NCBI GenBank assembly: GCA_963971285.1 | Contig: OZ020265.1 | Coordinates: 756,001-820,000, forward strand | DNA from: Astropecten irregularis | Taxonomy: Eukaryota; Echinodermata; Asteroidea; Paxillosida; Astropectinidae | Direction of reading: 5' to 3' | DNA: 64,000 nt | In this document: piece by piece, positions 22,314 to 34,619 of the stretch | Layout of the letters: every line of letters begins with the position of its first letter | Position numbering within the stretch: the stretch's first letter is position 1 | Notes under the pieces: model-generated | Told to the model about the DNA's origin: nothing | Database searches by the model: none | Seen by the model: the letters and a program-made list of their open reading frames with translations, nothing else | Program-made: the position numbers and the translations under genes

Positions 22314-22689
22314 TTAAGGTAGTATCATACTTTGGTTTTTGTCAAAGAAATACAGATTCATGGGCAAAAATATCAAGGGAGATACAGTAAAAGTAATCTG
22401 TGAAAATTTCAGTCCCATGCATACGGTGCCAACTTTTTGAGAAAACAGTGAAAAACGGCCACAGTATTTCTTAAGTCTTTTCTCTTTTATTTTGGATCTT
22501 TTAAAAGATCAAAAAGGTTTTCGGTCGTTAATTGTTTTATTAAATTTCTGGATAAATACACCATTTCAGGCGGAAATATTTTAACGGTGGGTTTCTACCA
22601 GCATCATCTTCATACCCTGAAAGTTATATGTAAATCTATCTGTGAACATTTCTGTTTTGGTCTCTTACCAAAGTATGATACAACCTTTC
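22314..22689 (+). mobile_element. Family A MITE
   Basis: Full length with the central GATCTTTTAAAAGATC. Both termini are nearly intact. Confidence 0.85.
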
Positions 22690-23137
22690 AGTTTTAGACC
22701 TATTTATGGCTGCATGGGTTATATAGGATACCGTAAGCGAAACAAGGTTTCTCAGTGTTTCTTTGGAAGTGCTGTTCTTTTTTCTGTATAGATTTTTCTA
22801 GTAAGCTTAAACTTACCATGATTAAACTTTTTGAAATATATATTCAATAATTTGTTATAAAGTTTAAGCGCGTAGATCAATATTTGACGTTTTTCAGCTA
22901 TAAAATCTGTGTATTATTGCTGTTATTTTTAAATAATGAACACATGATCAGCACGACGCGTTTACTTTCCACTTCGCGAATCTCAATTCTTGTTTTTCCA
23001 TGACTAAATGGGGATTCCCCGACAGTTATAATGGACCTACTCAACCGTGTCGCGCCAAATCCTTCCCTGTGATTTCCACTCGTGCGTTACCCACGTGAAC
23101 CAACTTGACATCACTATAACTTCATTCCTTGCATCAC

Positions 23138-23492
23138 TGGTGTCGATTTCTTTTCATGATGGGGGGGGGGGGGGGGGTGATTGGTGATTTGCGGGTGTCC
23201 TATGCGAGGGAGGCTGTGGGAGGTGGAAGGCCTATATACCCCCTCCCAAACCAGGAACTTTTTAATAAAAACAGTCGAAAATTCGATATTCAGAAGAATT
23301 AAACATACTATTCACTCCGAAGACACAAAAACAACAATGATCATGTCATATTTCTATACAATAAACTTGAATGACATTCAACCTCAAAATATTGGGGGGG
23401 GGGGGGGGGGGAGTTGATAATACACACCATCCCCCACCTCAAATATTGGGGGGATATATCCCCCCATCCCCCCTGGGATCGACACCCATTCC
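23138..23492. mobile_element. Family I element (GGTGTCGAT ends) with G-tracts
   Basis: Begins GGTGTCGATTTCTTTTCATG and ends GGGATCGACACCC. It contains G-runs of 13-18 at about 23160 and 23395 and AACTTGAATGACATTCAACC. Confidence 0.75.
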
Positions 23493-23539
23493 TTTCATCA
23501 AAACCTAACCTTTTCCTTGTAGACTTTTCTTTCATACCA

Positions 23540-23684
23540 GGGGTCGATTACACGAAGACCTACGATTGATCGTAACTCGAATTACGAACTTAACCCATCG
23601 TAGCTTATCCTGTGTAGGACAGTAATGCGCATTATGAGTCCTACGATTGATAAGTTACGATGAGTATGGTGAAATCCATGCACC
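23540..23684. mobile_element. Family C fold-back element
   Basis: Reverse orientation; the right end is degraded to GTGAAATCCATGC. Confidence 0.72.
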
Positions 23685-23694
23685 CAGGGCCTTT

Positions 23695-23907
23695 TTCCAA
23701 ACCTCGGCTCCGGTCAGGCTCTGGATCCAGCTCTGTCATCCATGCTAAAAATAAAAGGCTTTTCATTGAAGCTGAAGCCAAAGAATCAGACAATCTACTT
23801 CCGATTCGAACCGCAGCATAAAGCCTCTATTTTGATACCTGTCACCTTAGAGTGGACTCGCAAAATGGAGCCGTAATAGCCGGAGCCGAGGTTCGGAAAA
23901 AAGGCCC
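23695..23907. mobile_element. Fold-back element N
   Basis: GGGCCTTTTTCCAAACCTCG is repeated inverted at the right end (CCGAGGTTCGGAAAAAAGGCCC). The interior is rich in GGCTCC/GGAGCC. Confidence 0.75.
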
Positions 23908-23908
23908 A

Positions 23909-24053
23909 TGGTCGATTTCACCAAACTCATATATCGTAGGTCATATCAATCATAGGACTTAATAATGAATTTCAGTCCCACGTAGGAAACGATGGGTTTT
24001 CATTCGTAGCTTAAGATACGATGGATCGTAAGGCTTCGTGAAATCGACCCCTG
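23909..24053. mobile_element. Family C fold-back element
   Basis: Follows directly after fold-back N (23695-23907). Confidence 0.78.
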
Positions 24054-24144
24054 GTTATTTTCAAGCACTCCTGTACGTTTTCATATCTTCGTGGTAATGG
24101 ACAAAGTATTTCTCACCGAATGTAACTCAGTCATGATCATATAG

Positions 24145-24249
24145 GGTCAATTTCACGAAGCCCTACGATCGATCGTAACTTGAGTTACGAAGGATAACCC
24201 ATCGTATCCCACGTAGGGCTGCAATGCATCATAGGCCTAAGTCTTACGA

Positions 24250-24250
<1 letters not shown>
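24145..24250. mobile_element. Family C fold-back element, interrupted
   Basis: Left part only. Fold-back N with its GAGCCT tract begins at about 24250, and a stretch resembling the missing part (TACGATAAGT) resumes near 24540. Confidence 0.65.
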
Positions 24251-24545
<295 letters not shown>

Positions 24546-24868
24546 TAAGTCCGTATGTATCGTTTTCCACCGTTTACGCATTATACAGCGTATTGTGAAA
24601 CTTTTCATTGTAACTATGTTAACACGGATCCTATACGCCCACGGCCCATATACTTGACTCAAACCTCGCAGTGGCTCTGTTGAGTATATCATGGATTAAT
24701 TTCACTTTCAAAATCAAAATCCTTCTTTCTAATTCCACACTTGTCCGGGTTTTTCACTGTATTTCAATGCATAGCATCTCTCGCATTAGATCAAGACAAT
24801 GTTTAGCATGTGGATCCGCATATATTTTGAATTCATCGGTGAGAAAGTATGCGTGAGTGGGATGTTTT

Positions 24869-25204
24869 AAAGGTAGTATCATGGTAGCATATCGAAACAG
24901 AAATCTCCACAGATTTACTTATAACTTACAGGGTATAAAGATGATGGTGGTAGAAATATACTGTTAAAATATTTCTGCCTGAAATGCTGTATTTATCAAG
25001 AAAAGAGTAAACCCAATGACTAAAAACAATTTTGATCTTTTAAAGATCAAAACTATTGTGAGCGTTTTCACTGTTTTCTCTTAAAGTGGGCACTGTATGG
25101 GACTGGGAATTTCACAGATGACTGTTGCTGTATCTTTCTTTATAATTATTATCATGATGAATGTGCATTTATTTGACAAAAGCCTAAGTATGATATTACC
25201 TTTA
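24869..25204 (-). mobile_element. Family A MITE, reverse orientation
   Basis: Full length; the left terminus is shortened (AAAGGTAGTATCATGGTAGC) and the centre reads GATCTTTTAAAGATC. Confidence 0.8.
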
Positions 25205-25211
25205 AGACCAT

Positions 25212-25550
25212 GGGTGTGGATCCCGGGGGTGGGGGATATATCTCCCCCCCCCAAAAAAAAAAAGTATTTGAGGTGGGAATGGCGTGTATTATCATCCCCC
25301 AATATTTTGAGGTTGAATGTCATTGAATACCTACAAAATATCTGAAGTACCAAGAAAATAGTGAGAAAATAGTATGCTTCGTTGTTAAATGCTCTAAAAT
25401 GCGACTTTTCGACTCGAAGTCCCTGGTTTGGGAGGGGGTATTTCACCTTCCACAACCTCCCCGGCTCGGTCGCTTCGTTCCCTCGCATAGGACACCAAAA
25501 TAACCAATCACCCCCCCCCCCCCCCAATCATGAACAGAAATTGACACCTA
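25212..25550. mobile_element. Family I element, reverse
   Basis: Reverse copy with C-tracts near 25510 and GGTTGAATGTCATTGAATAC. Confidence 0.72.
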
Positions 25551-25559
25551 TGTTTAAGG

Positions 25560-26135
25560 CTGAATGAAGAGAAGTTTCGTCAAAACTTTGGCATTTTTAT
25601 TTCTTTAATTATGAGTCTGTTATTTATATTTTTATTTTTATCTTAACATCTCATCTTAAAGTTTGTGTAAATTAACTCTTATTGTTGTCAATACTGTACT
25701 ATTTTATTGATATAATGTACATATGGATTTATTTATCTGTTAATTTACTTGTTTGTCTGTTGGCTGTCCGAGTGTTTGTTTGTGTGTTTGTGCTTGTTTG
25801 TTTATACTGTATAGCCTAAATAACCATCCTGTAATTGGCGATTTGTATTGCTGTTGGTCTTTGTTAATAAATAAATAAATTTAAAAAAAAGTTGGAATAA
25901 TCAACACCGGTTGTCAATGAAACATCCTTTATAATGGATCTGAAAAACATATTGGAAATGTTTACTTTCAAAATCCTTTCACCCAGCTAGAAAACAATGA
26001 CCATGGGAAATTTTAAATTTTGTAAAATGACATTAAATCAATCTAATTATTTAAAATTCAATGTACATCTTTGATTGTTCATGCTTACTATTATTATTGT
26101 TTGTTTAATTGTTTCTGTTTACACATTTTTCTGGA
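25560..26135. other. Intergenic, nothing recognised
   Basis: AT-rich with a TGTTTG/TTTGTT-biased stretch at 25740-25805 and AATAAATAAATAAAT near 25866. Confidence 0.5.
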
Positions 26136-26139
26136 GATA

Positions 26140-26489
26140 CAGTGTGTATCAAAAAAACCGCAACAGGATTTAAATTGTGTTTACAGCAAAGTGAGTAGTA
26201 TCATGTTAAAGCCACATTTCTCCTCTTTCCAATGATATGTTTTTTTATTCATACACGGTCACGGATGGCTGAGTAATCATTCTTTTTGGACAATGGGTCA
26301 GAATGGACTTGGGACCAAGTTTAACACACGGCTTAGAGCATCAAACACTGATTCTTTGTCGGAGAGTTGCAATATCAGGTGGAGGGTAATAAACACTTTA
26401 CATGATACTACTCACTTTGCTGTAAAGCTAACACAATCTTCACAAAGTTGAATTTAAATCATGTTGCGTTTTTTTTTGTATACACACTG
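26140..26489. mobile_element. Tc1/mariner-like MITE (350 bp)
   Basis: The terminal inverted repeat CAGTGTGTAT continues through an A-run and CGCAAC at both ends, with TA duplicated outside (26138-26139, 26490-26491). An inner inverted pair AGCAAAGTGAGTAGTATCAT also matches. No transposase. Confidence 0.75.
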
Positions 26490-26577
26490 TATAGTTCCCT
26501 ATCGAAAGAGTTTTCCCCAAAAGAATTTTTTTTCAGTTAGGCCTATTTCCACCGTAACGGTCCAATGTAATTCTATA

Positions 26578-26588
26578 GGGAAACTCCC
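26578..26588. promoter_or_regulatory. kappaB-type site upstream of IL-17 gene 2 (distal)
   Basis: GGGAAACTCCC contains a GGGRNNYYCC match on each strand. It is about 420 bases upstream of the TATA box at 27003. Confidence 0.4.
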
Positions 26589-26829
26589 AGACCGTGCTTG
26601 CACGCACACGTAGACTGTATACACAGCGGTTGAAAATTCCATTGAACAAAAATTCTTGTTCAACACAAGATGCTTTTGTCATGTAAAAATCAGGCTTTTG
26701 TCGTGAAAGTGTCACGAGTCTGGTTTGTCGCAGGGACAAAACGGGGACACCACTCTACTTGTACAAGCCATGACTCACCACAAACGCATGACTGATCACT
26801 GACTGCGCAGGCGTGCCCAAACGTCACAC

Positions 26830-26839
26830 GGAAACTCCC
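26830..26839 (-). promoter_or_regulatory. kappaB-type site upstream of IL-17 gene 2 (proximal)
   Basis: On the minus strand this reads GGGAGTTTCC, a full consensus match, about 165 bases before the TATA box. Two further matches lie in intron 1, at 28208-28217 and 28401-28410. Confidence 0.45.
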
Positions 26840-27002
26840 AAACCAAGTTACCTCATGTTCTAAAAATAGCATCACCGGGGAACTATACTTTCAAACCTTC
26901 CCTCACAAAAAATTTGACGAAAATTTCGCCATCCCCCAAAACCAGGAAACGGTAACTAAGAGATTCCTTTCAAATGGCTTCGCCGGATGAAGTAAGAAGG
27001 GG

Positions 27003-27010
27003 TATAAATA
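27003..27010 (+). promoter_or_regulatory. TATA box of IL-17 gene 2
   Basis: TATAAATA lies 161 bases before the ATG at 27171. It is identical to the octamer of gene 1. Confidence 0.6.
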
Positions 27011-27170
27011 ATTTTGGACTTTGGTTTGCTAGCAGTTTTTCCTTGTGAGCCTTACCGAGATAGGACCGTTGCACCCGCGGGCGAGAGCTGCTGCTGTTCC
27101 CTCGAGATACTACCATCAGACACGGAAAGATTTTGAGCTCCTCGGAACAAGATAAACCTAACAGCTCAAC

Positions 27171-30100
27171 ATGCATTCAACGGTAAGCATCCTTATCAAT
27201 TATTATTTATTGAAAAGTGAACAAAGAAACATTGACTGGAGGTACAGGTACGGTATTCAGGAGGTCGCCGGTTCGAATCCCGCTCCAGTCAATTTTTCTT
27301 TGTTTACTTTTCAATGACTTTAAATTTAGTCAGTTTCCCTTGTGGTTAATTGACAATTATTATTTAGTTAGAAAAATACAAGTAAAAAACTTCTGCAAAC
27401 TGCTCATCCGCTAAAATAATGACCTGAAATTTATAAAATGCTTGGAGTTAGGCGAGCCTGACGCGTTTCAATCTTAGCAGGATCTTTTTCGAAAAAAGAT
27501 AAATGTAAGATTTTGCAAAGCAAATAATTATGTGTTCTCATGGTTTTTTTTTTAAAGCATTTTCTATTTCAGGAGATAACTTTTATTCTTGTGTATAACA
27601 ATGTTTTTCCTTTTAGTATTGATATTCCTGATAATTTTGTATTAGAATTTATTAATGGTGGGTCGATTTGGCAAAGCACTAAGATCGATCTTAAACTTGT
27701 AGATCAATCTTAATTGCTAAGCAAAGTGTGATATGTGCACTGACAACATTTTCAGCAACAAGGTACCTGGGCAACATGTTACCGAGATTGTTACCAAAAA
27801 TGCTGGAAAGTGAGCACTCTGCTTTACTTGGCCAAGTTTCAAATAAACTTTTTTTTCTCAAAGTTCCGTAATTTCCACCCATTACGTCATCAGAAGAGAT
27901 AATAATCATTAACACGCTAACGTCATAATTAGCCGAACTTTGGGTGCATTCGTTTAGCTAACACGGGTCAGCCCTTACTGGGAATGGTTGTGCTTAACTG
28001 CACAAAACAAGCGAGAGAGAATTGGGACGAGGTTGACTGGTGTCGACCCGGGGAGCTAAACGAATGCACCCTTTAAAGTTAGTTATACTGCACATGTACA
28101 CATAACAGTAGTTAATACACACCTAACCCTGTTACGACTGTAGGCATACACGTACGTGCAGTCAACAGGTTTCCCTCGCGCCTGCGCAGTACCGCTCCAA
28201 GCAAAAGGGAAAGTCCCTAACTTTTACCAGGCTAGTCTTGTGACAAGCTGACGTCAAAGTTTATTCTTCGCACAAACAGGGGGTTGATTTTATGCCAGTA
28301 GCCAAATGGACAGAAAGAATGGTGGTAATGGGTGGGGCTGTAATCTTTAGGTCACAATACGTCATCCTAACTGACCTTCATGGGCTAAATTGGTCTTCAG
28401 GGGAAGTTCCGGGGCAATTTCATGGACCTGCTTAGCACAGGTCCATGACAAGCATGACATTTCTGTCTTAAAAACAGGATTAACAACCAAATTCTCATGT
28501 GTTGTGTCATTTTTGACTGTTCTTTGGCTGTTGTTCGCTGACCATGATTATCAAATGGGAATTTTTAGTGGTGGTTTGTTTTATTGAGCTAGATAATTTG
28601 TGCTAAGCAATTGTGTTGTGCTTAGCATCTTGGCCCCTAGTCTCTGTTGAGTAAAGGAACACGTGTGTGGTCCTAGTGTATTATTTGAATTAGTATAAAT
28701 TACGTCATTGTAAGACATACAAGGAGACGCTGACTGCAACGGGATCTAATTATAGATCCACAATAATTATGCATGTTCAAAACTGTACTAGTTATCAATA
28801 CGTTTGTCTAGTAATAGATTACAACAAAGTATGATGTCATATCCTTCTTAATCTTTGCGGAACTAGACTGTAAAAACAACTTTCTTGTGGTCACGTGACC
28901 GTAGAGGTACTTCCCGGTGGAGAGATAATTTGCATATTTTAAAGGGAAAGTTAAAGTTGGTCTAAGGTGACTTAGGACAGTGGTCACTGTGTTATGGTCA
29001 TCGCATGTCCACTACATCGGTCATTGGCTGTCCTTGCATTGCGCATGTGATCATGACTGACTGCAAAAATGGGAACACCACCACTTCCATAGGGTTATGC
29101 GTGTTTGGTTGTATTGAGCTTTACATGTACTGTACATGTGATACACACGTGACGACACACAGTTCTACCATGAGTCATGGCGGTAGGAAAAGACCTCCAT
29201 GGTTCTACATAAGGGAAGATCCCCAAACTTGCACAACGATAAATTCTCTATTGTCAATAAAACGTCACAGAACCGACAGTGTACAATAGTATGGTAGTCT
29301 GAAGACCATGATGATGATTGTTAAACGTACCAGTGGAACAAATTCAACAGTTTTTCTGTGAATCTGAGGCCAATTTCAAAGTGCTGCTAAGCACTACAAT
29401 TTGCCTAAGCACCAAAACAAAAACCTTGGTAAATAAAATCAGTATGCCAGCCAAAACTCCTTGCTCAGCAAACAATGGTCGAATACAAGTCAAAGGCAGT
29501 AAACATTTGGTTCTGATGCTTAAGCAAATTTTGTGCGACCGAAATAATAGTAAACGTAGTAAACTTATGAAGTATACAGTTATGCTAATTCATGCTCATG
29601 AATATTCATTCTGTTGTTGTTTTTTTATCTCTTCACAGAACTTTGGCTTCACACTTGCAGCCATTGCATTAATGACGCCATTTATTTCATGTCACGTGAT
29701 CCGACGTGACGCCCCCTCTGTTACTTCCATGGCATCTAATGAGGTCACGCATAGAACTACCGCCCTCTATAGTTCTGAGAACAATCAGCTACCCAATCAG
29801 GAGTGGCAGGATGATTCGGGGTCAGAGGTCAACAACATTCTGGGTGTGATGGCCCAAGCAGGGTGGGACGATGGGTCCAGTGACGAGAGCTATTCGCACT
29901 CACAGCAATCGCATGATGAAGATGTGGATATCAACTCATCCACTGCTGAAATGTCGACATCCACAACATCAGCAGACTCATCCACAACATCAGAGACTTA
30001 TTCCACATCATCTTCAAACTCATCAGAGCTTTCATCCACAACATCAACACCTTTATCCACAACTTCAACACCTTTATCCACAACTTCAACACCTTTATCC

Positions 30101-31652
30101 ACACCATCAACTCCTTCATCCACAACATCAGTAACTCCGCCCATGACATCAACACAAACTCAAAGCACGGGTACCAGCGATCCCTTCGATGGCGCTACTA
30201 CTCGCTGCCAAGAACCTCCAGAGCACCAGCTACGCTTGAACTTCAAGCGGCCCAATCAGCACCTCAAGTTCCCCGCTCTGGCGATCTTGCCGAAGGAGGG
30301 CAGCCTGCAAGACATCAGGCCAGAAACTCTTGAGTTGTCTGACGGTGATGAATATGTAAATGCTACCGATCAGTGTCCAATAGAATTGCTCCACGTCACA
30401 CGCAGTGATGACCTTAGTAGGCGGAGCTTATGCCCTTGGAGCTATGTTCCCAACGTGGATCCTAATCGGTAAGTTATGAACCTTCCTAAACTCAAGTTTA
30501 TTTCCAATTCCCTATCCACAAAACTATAAGGCAAAACCATTTTTTACTGCAAACGTTGGCCTACCTTACACGTTACAACTATAGCTACAGTTCACAAGAT
30601 CGTGAGCAGAACACAGGGATTCATTCATAGAACGTTAAAATCATTGATCTTCATTATGCAGATCATTGGGCGCCATCTTTAATGACAACATTTTTTTCTG
30701 GTTTACAGCCGCGTCACACGGTCCATAAAATTCGCAACGAATCTTGAATTGCATGATACCAATTGGAAAATAAAGAAAGGCGTATTATGCGCGCTCACGC
30801 TAACACACTGATACGCGCTACAATTTGATATGTTAATGTCATCAAAGATGGCCGACTTTCTATATAAATGCGATGTGCAAATATGTTTCTAGCAGTACAT
30901 ATTCCTTTTGAAGGCATTTAATATGACAAGTTCTTATAGGACTATTTTGTACTTACCTTTTTGTCTTCTCCTTGTTCTTGTGATAGGTATCCCAGTATCA
31001 TTCAGATAGCCAAGTGCCGATGTCGTAACTGCATTGACACAACTGCGTCGGAAGAGGGCGCTTTCTCCAACGAGAACAACTGCCACCAAGTGAAATTCAC
31101 CATGACTGTCCTGCGCAGAGGCGAATGTGTGAACGGAATGTACATGTAAGTATGCAATCGTCACTATGTCATTAATGGCCAGGATGCCGCCATGTTATGC
31201 CGCCATGTTTGAATAAAAGCCAAATTTATGGCAAATAATGGTTAGACCAGTCTGTGACGTCACTTTACACGTGACATGACGTCATGCCATACCATAGGTC
31301 ACAATGGACAATTATATGGTGCATTCGTTTAGCTCCCCCGGGTCGACACCAGTCAACCTCGTCCCTATTCTCTCGCTTGTTTTGTGCAGTAAAACACGAC
31401 CATTCTCAGAAAGGGCTGACCCGGGGGAACTAAACCCGGCTTGACACCAGTCAACTTCGTCCCCATTCTGTCGCTCATGTTTTGTGCAGTATAACACGAC
31501 CGTTCCCAGTAAGTGCTGACCCGTGTTAGCTAAACGAATGCAAATATTTTAATGATATAATAAAATTATGTCGTCTTTTTCTTTTAAACAGGTATCATAA
31601 CGCTCTGGAGAGTATTCCAGTGGCCTGCGCATGCGTGAGACCCAAGGTGTGA
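27171..31652 (+). CDS. IL17: Interleukin-17-like cytokine with mucin-like stretch (IL-17 gene 2)
   Basis: Four coding exons: 27171-27182, 29639-30468, 30987-31145, 31592-31652. They join with phases 0, 2, 2 into 353 aa. Exon 1 codes MHST and completes a signal peptide (through FGFTLAAIALMTPF) followed by HVIRRD, which resembles the dibasic site of gene 1. Residues about 35-100 are acidic and polar. About 102-180 is dominated by Ser and Thr, with three copies of a TSTPLST-type unit, typical of O-glycosylated mucin stretches. The C-terminal domain is canonical IL-17: RRSLCPWSY (265-273), DPNRYPSII (278-286), AKCRCRNC (289-296), TVLRRGEC, and VACACVRP (344-351). It therefore has both halves of both knot disulfides. 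The protein is about twice the usual 150-190 aa, entirely because of exon 2. The third exon junction falls at the Arg-Tyr-Pro motif, as in gene 1. Confidence 0.95.
27206..27355 (+). mobile_element. tRNA-like fold-back SINE in IL-17 gene 2 intron 1
   Basis: Same arms as the copy at 10868 and at the same place in the gene, but the tRNA-like core (CGGTTCGAATCCCGCTCCAG) is in the opposite orientation. The D-arm is deleted. Confidence 0.82.
27942..28072. mobile_element. Fold-back element K in IL-17 gene 2 intron 1
   Basis: GGGTGCATTCGTTTAGCTAA and GAGCTAAACGAATGCACCC are perfect inverted ends around a GACTGGTGTCGACCCGG motif. Confidence 0.82.
28409..28640. mobile_element. Family D element in IL-17 gene 2 intron 1
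   Basis: Reverse copy; starts GGGGCAATTTCATGGACCTG and ends CTTAGCATCTTGGCCCC. Confidence 0.73.
29360..29545. mobile_element. Family D-variant element in IL-17 gene 2 intron 1
   Basis: Contains GCACCAAAACAAAAACCTTGG, TCAGTATGCCAGCC and GTCAAAGGCAGTAAACA, shared with the copy at 35402. Confidence 0.65.
31319..31541. mobile_element. Fold-back element K, tandem pair, in IL-17 gene 2 intron 3
   Basis: GGTGCATTCGTTTAGCTCCC opens it and TTAGCTAAACGAATGCA closes it. The GACACCAGTCAAC block occurs twice. Confidence 0.78.
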
Positions 31653-32840
31653 ATCCAATTGGTCCATTCAATTTGACGTCATCATATCACGAGGTGCAGC
31701 CTCTGTCGTAGACTCGTCCAAGTCTCTCTAGCATTTGAGACTATCCGATCAACAGATATAGGCGATTGTTATGTGAACAAGGAGTTTGTGTGAGCATTGG
31801 TATTCTTCTAAGTCATAATTTAATAATATTATGATCAACATCAGCTCTGTGTTCTATTCATATTAATTCCTAGCAGAAAAATAATTATGATTGAGTATTG
31901 TTATTGTTATTTATTTGAAGGGATAACACGTGATCCATAAAGGGAACTTTTGGCTTTTACGAAATGAGGCTTGAGGCTAGGCTTGGGATTTACTTTGCTA
32001 CCGCCATTTTGTGATATAGTGTGTAATGAAGGGCTTGAGATACATGGCGAAGCTGGAGCCTTTCTTCGGCTTCGTCATGTGGCCCAATCCCTTCAACTCA
32101 TTTCAAATTGGGCCTCATCTGGCGATAAGCCTGGCCACAAAAGTATGTTTTTATTCATATAAATCAAGAGTTAAGAATTTAATTTTGATAATTAGTAGAT
32201 GATCTTAAATTATTATTCAAATTACGCGATTTCGTAATTTCTAAGGCAAACCTACAGGGTAACACTTATCAATTTTTTTTTATCTTGTAAAGATATTTGG
32301 ATTTAGTCGTTGTTTAAGTATTGAACACCAAACAATTTGGCAATAATTATAAACGAAATATCAGTAATATTTATTGACATTTGTCATTCATTATATCAAA
32401 GCTTAAAAGATGAAAATAGTTTTTGATCTCATAAAAATATCGCAGGGCGGATATTAACAAGTTATTCCAAAAAATATATTTTCGTATATTTAAAATTTCA
32501 AAATACAAACTTGGTGATATATTTATAAGATCTTGCTATATTTTTTACATTATAATTTCCTCGTTGGGCACTGTAAATTTTCGCAGAGCGAGAAAAGTGT
32601 CCTTTAAATTGTATAGAATATCTATTTAATTCTTTATAACTTATTTAGAGTATAATTAGTTGAATTCTCACAAATGTTATTTAATGTGATGTGATTATGT
32701 TAATCATGATTCTTAAAGGTGTCAACACTATTCTGCATTTTGTTTTCAATAATGCCAGTGTGTGTTGTCACACAAAAATGTCCATTCTACTGCCAAATTT
32801 CCTTCGACAACTTTTCCAAACATGGGATTTTGTCATGTTT
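31653..32840. other. 3' flank of IL-17 gene 2
   Basis: No canonical AATAAA in the first 250 bases; AATAATTATG-type variants occur at 31880. AT-rich afterwards, with no gene seen. Confidence 0.4.
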
Positions 32841-32841
32841 T

Positions 32842-33203
32842 AAAGGTATGATACATGATTGGTAAAGGTCACAGAACAGCACTCACACTTTGTCTAATCC
32901 AACATGTACATAAAACAACACCTGTCAAAATTTAAGCTCAATCGGACGTCTGAGTCACGAGAAAACAGCGAAAATCCGACTAAGTATTTCATATAAAACA
33001 TAAAGAATGGTTTTGATCTTACCCCGAGATCAATACTGTTTTCGGTCTTTGCTTTACTAATTTCTGGATAAATACACCATTTCAGGCGGACATATTTTTT
33101 AACGGTAAGTTTCTACCAGCACCATCCTCATACCCTGAACGTTATACGTAAATCTGTGACCATTTCTGTTTGGGTATGTTACCAATCGTGTACTGTAATT
33201 TTA
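32842..33203 (-). mobile_element. Family B MITE, reverse orientation
   Basis: Full length, between IL-17 gene 2 and the CNBD2-like gene. Centre GATCTTACCCCGAGATC. Confidence 0.8.
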
Positions 33204-33354
33204 AACAAAGAAATATAACACCAAAATATCATGTTCCTTTGCGCAATTCTTTTTCAGTGCCTTTTACCCGTGTTTTGAATTTATCATTGCAACAAAGATT
33301 GGACATTTTTGTGGGGCAACCTGTAAATATTTAAAAACCCTACCAAGTTATGGT

Positions 33355-34345
33355 AACCCAGAGTAGGTCTGTTTCAAGACCCAATGTTTTACGTGTGATG
33401 TTTTGTATTTATTTTCTCTAATTGATTTATTATAACTGATAATCATTGTCATTAATTGATTGCCTGATGTAGTTGTAAGTTTGAGAAAAGTGTTTCCGGA
33501 TGTGTGTATAAAAAGTAGAAGTTTCCAGTTCTAATCAAACTGTTGGTAGCCCAGTATAGGTCTGTTTCAAGACTTAAATTGTACGTGGGATATTTGTATG
33601 CTTTTTCTATGGTAATTGATGTAATTGTAAGTTTAGGAACAGTGGTTCCGGATGTGTGTATAAAAACGTGGGAGTTTGCGGTTCGAGTCCAAGTTAGGGT
33701 AGCCGAGAGTACGTCTGTTTCAAGAAGCGAAGTTGTACTTTTGTATGCATTTTATAATAGATGTAATTGTAAGTTTAGCAAAAGTGGAACCGGATGTGTG
33801 TATAAAAAGTAGAAGATTCAGGTTCGTTTTAATACTAGTATGGTCTGTTTGAAGACCAAAGATTTAAAAGGCCTGTATACAACATTGGTAAAGGTGACAG
33901 AGCAGCTGCAGGCTGCTCATAATTTGATTTGTCATGGAATAAAAACAAACCTGTGAAATTTTCAGCTCAATTGATCATTGGAAACAGTAGAAAACAACGA
34001 AAAACCATTGCAATTGTTACGCCAAATTGTGTGGGAATAGCTGTCTCGGTTTTGATCTTGCCAAGATCAAAAATGTTTTGCTGTTTGGTTTTTACACTTT
34101 TCTGGATAAATGCACAATTTCAGGCAGAAAACAATTCACATTATGTTTCTACCATTACCGTCTTTATACCCTGTAAATTATACGTAAATCTGTGAACATT
34201 TCTGTTTTGGTTTGTTACCAATGTTGTACACGGTCTTTAAGGAGCGATATTTATATTTTTAGATAAATTAATTTGCCTGTAAATTATGTTATTGTAAGTC
34301 TTACCACAGTGGGACCGGATGTGTGTATAAACATTAGCATCCGGT
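33355..34345 (+). repeat. About 147-bp tandem repeat with embedded TATA motif, split by a MITE
   Basis: CCGGATGTGTGTATAAA recurs at 33496, 33648, 33790 and 34315. Spacings are 152, 142 and 525. The last equals about 147 once the MITE at 33866-34240 is removed. Units also share GTAATTGTAAGTTTAG and GGTCTGTTTCAAGA. Confidence 0.88.
33866..34240 (-). mobile_element. Family B-variant MITE inside a tandem repeat
   Basis: Ends contain GTATACAACATTGGTAA and TTACCAATGTTGTACAC; the centre is GATCTTGCCAAGATC. It splits the 147-bp tandem array at 33355-34345. Confidence 0.8.
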
Positions 34346-34619
34346 TCAAAAATACCAATTTCCTCATCACTGTATAGCATAACTGTGCAGTAATTTATAG
34401 TTTTCTAATTATTCTTAATGAGTGAAAAGAATAAAATCTTAGCACATTGTTTTTCTTCAGTCAAAACAAATGGTTTCGCATTGTAATTATCTGTATTTAC
34501 TTTCGGCCGCAGAAGATTACGTAATCCGTCGATGAGCAAATATCGTACATCCGTGTCTTGTTGCTATGACAACGATGTCAGTGACTACTTGTATCATCCC
34601 TATATAACTTTTATCACCG

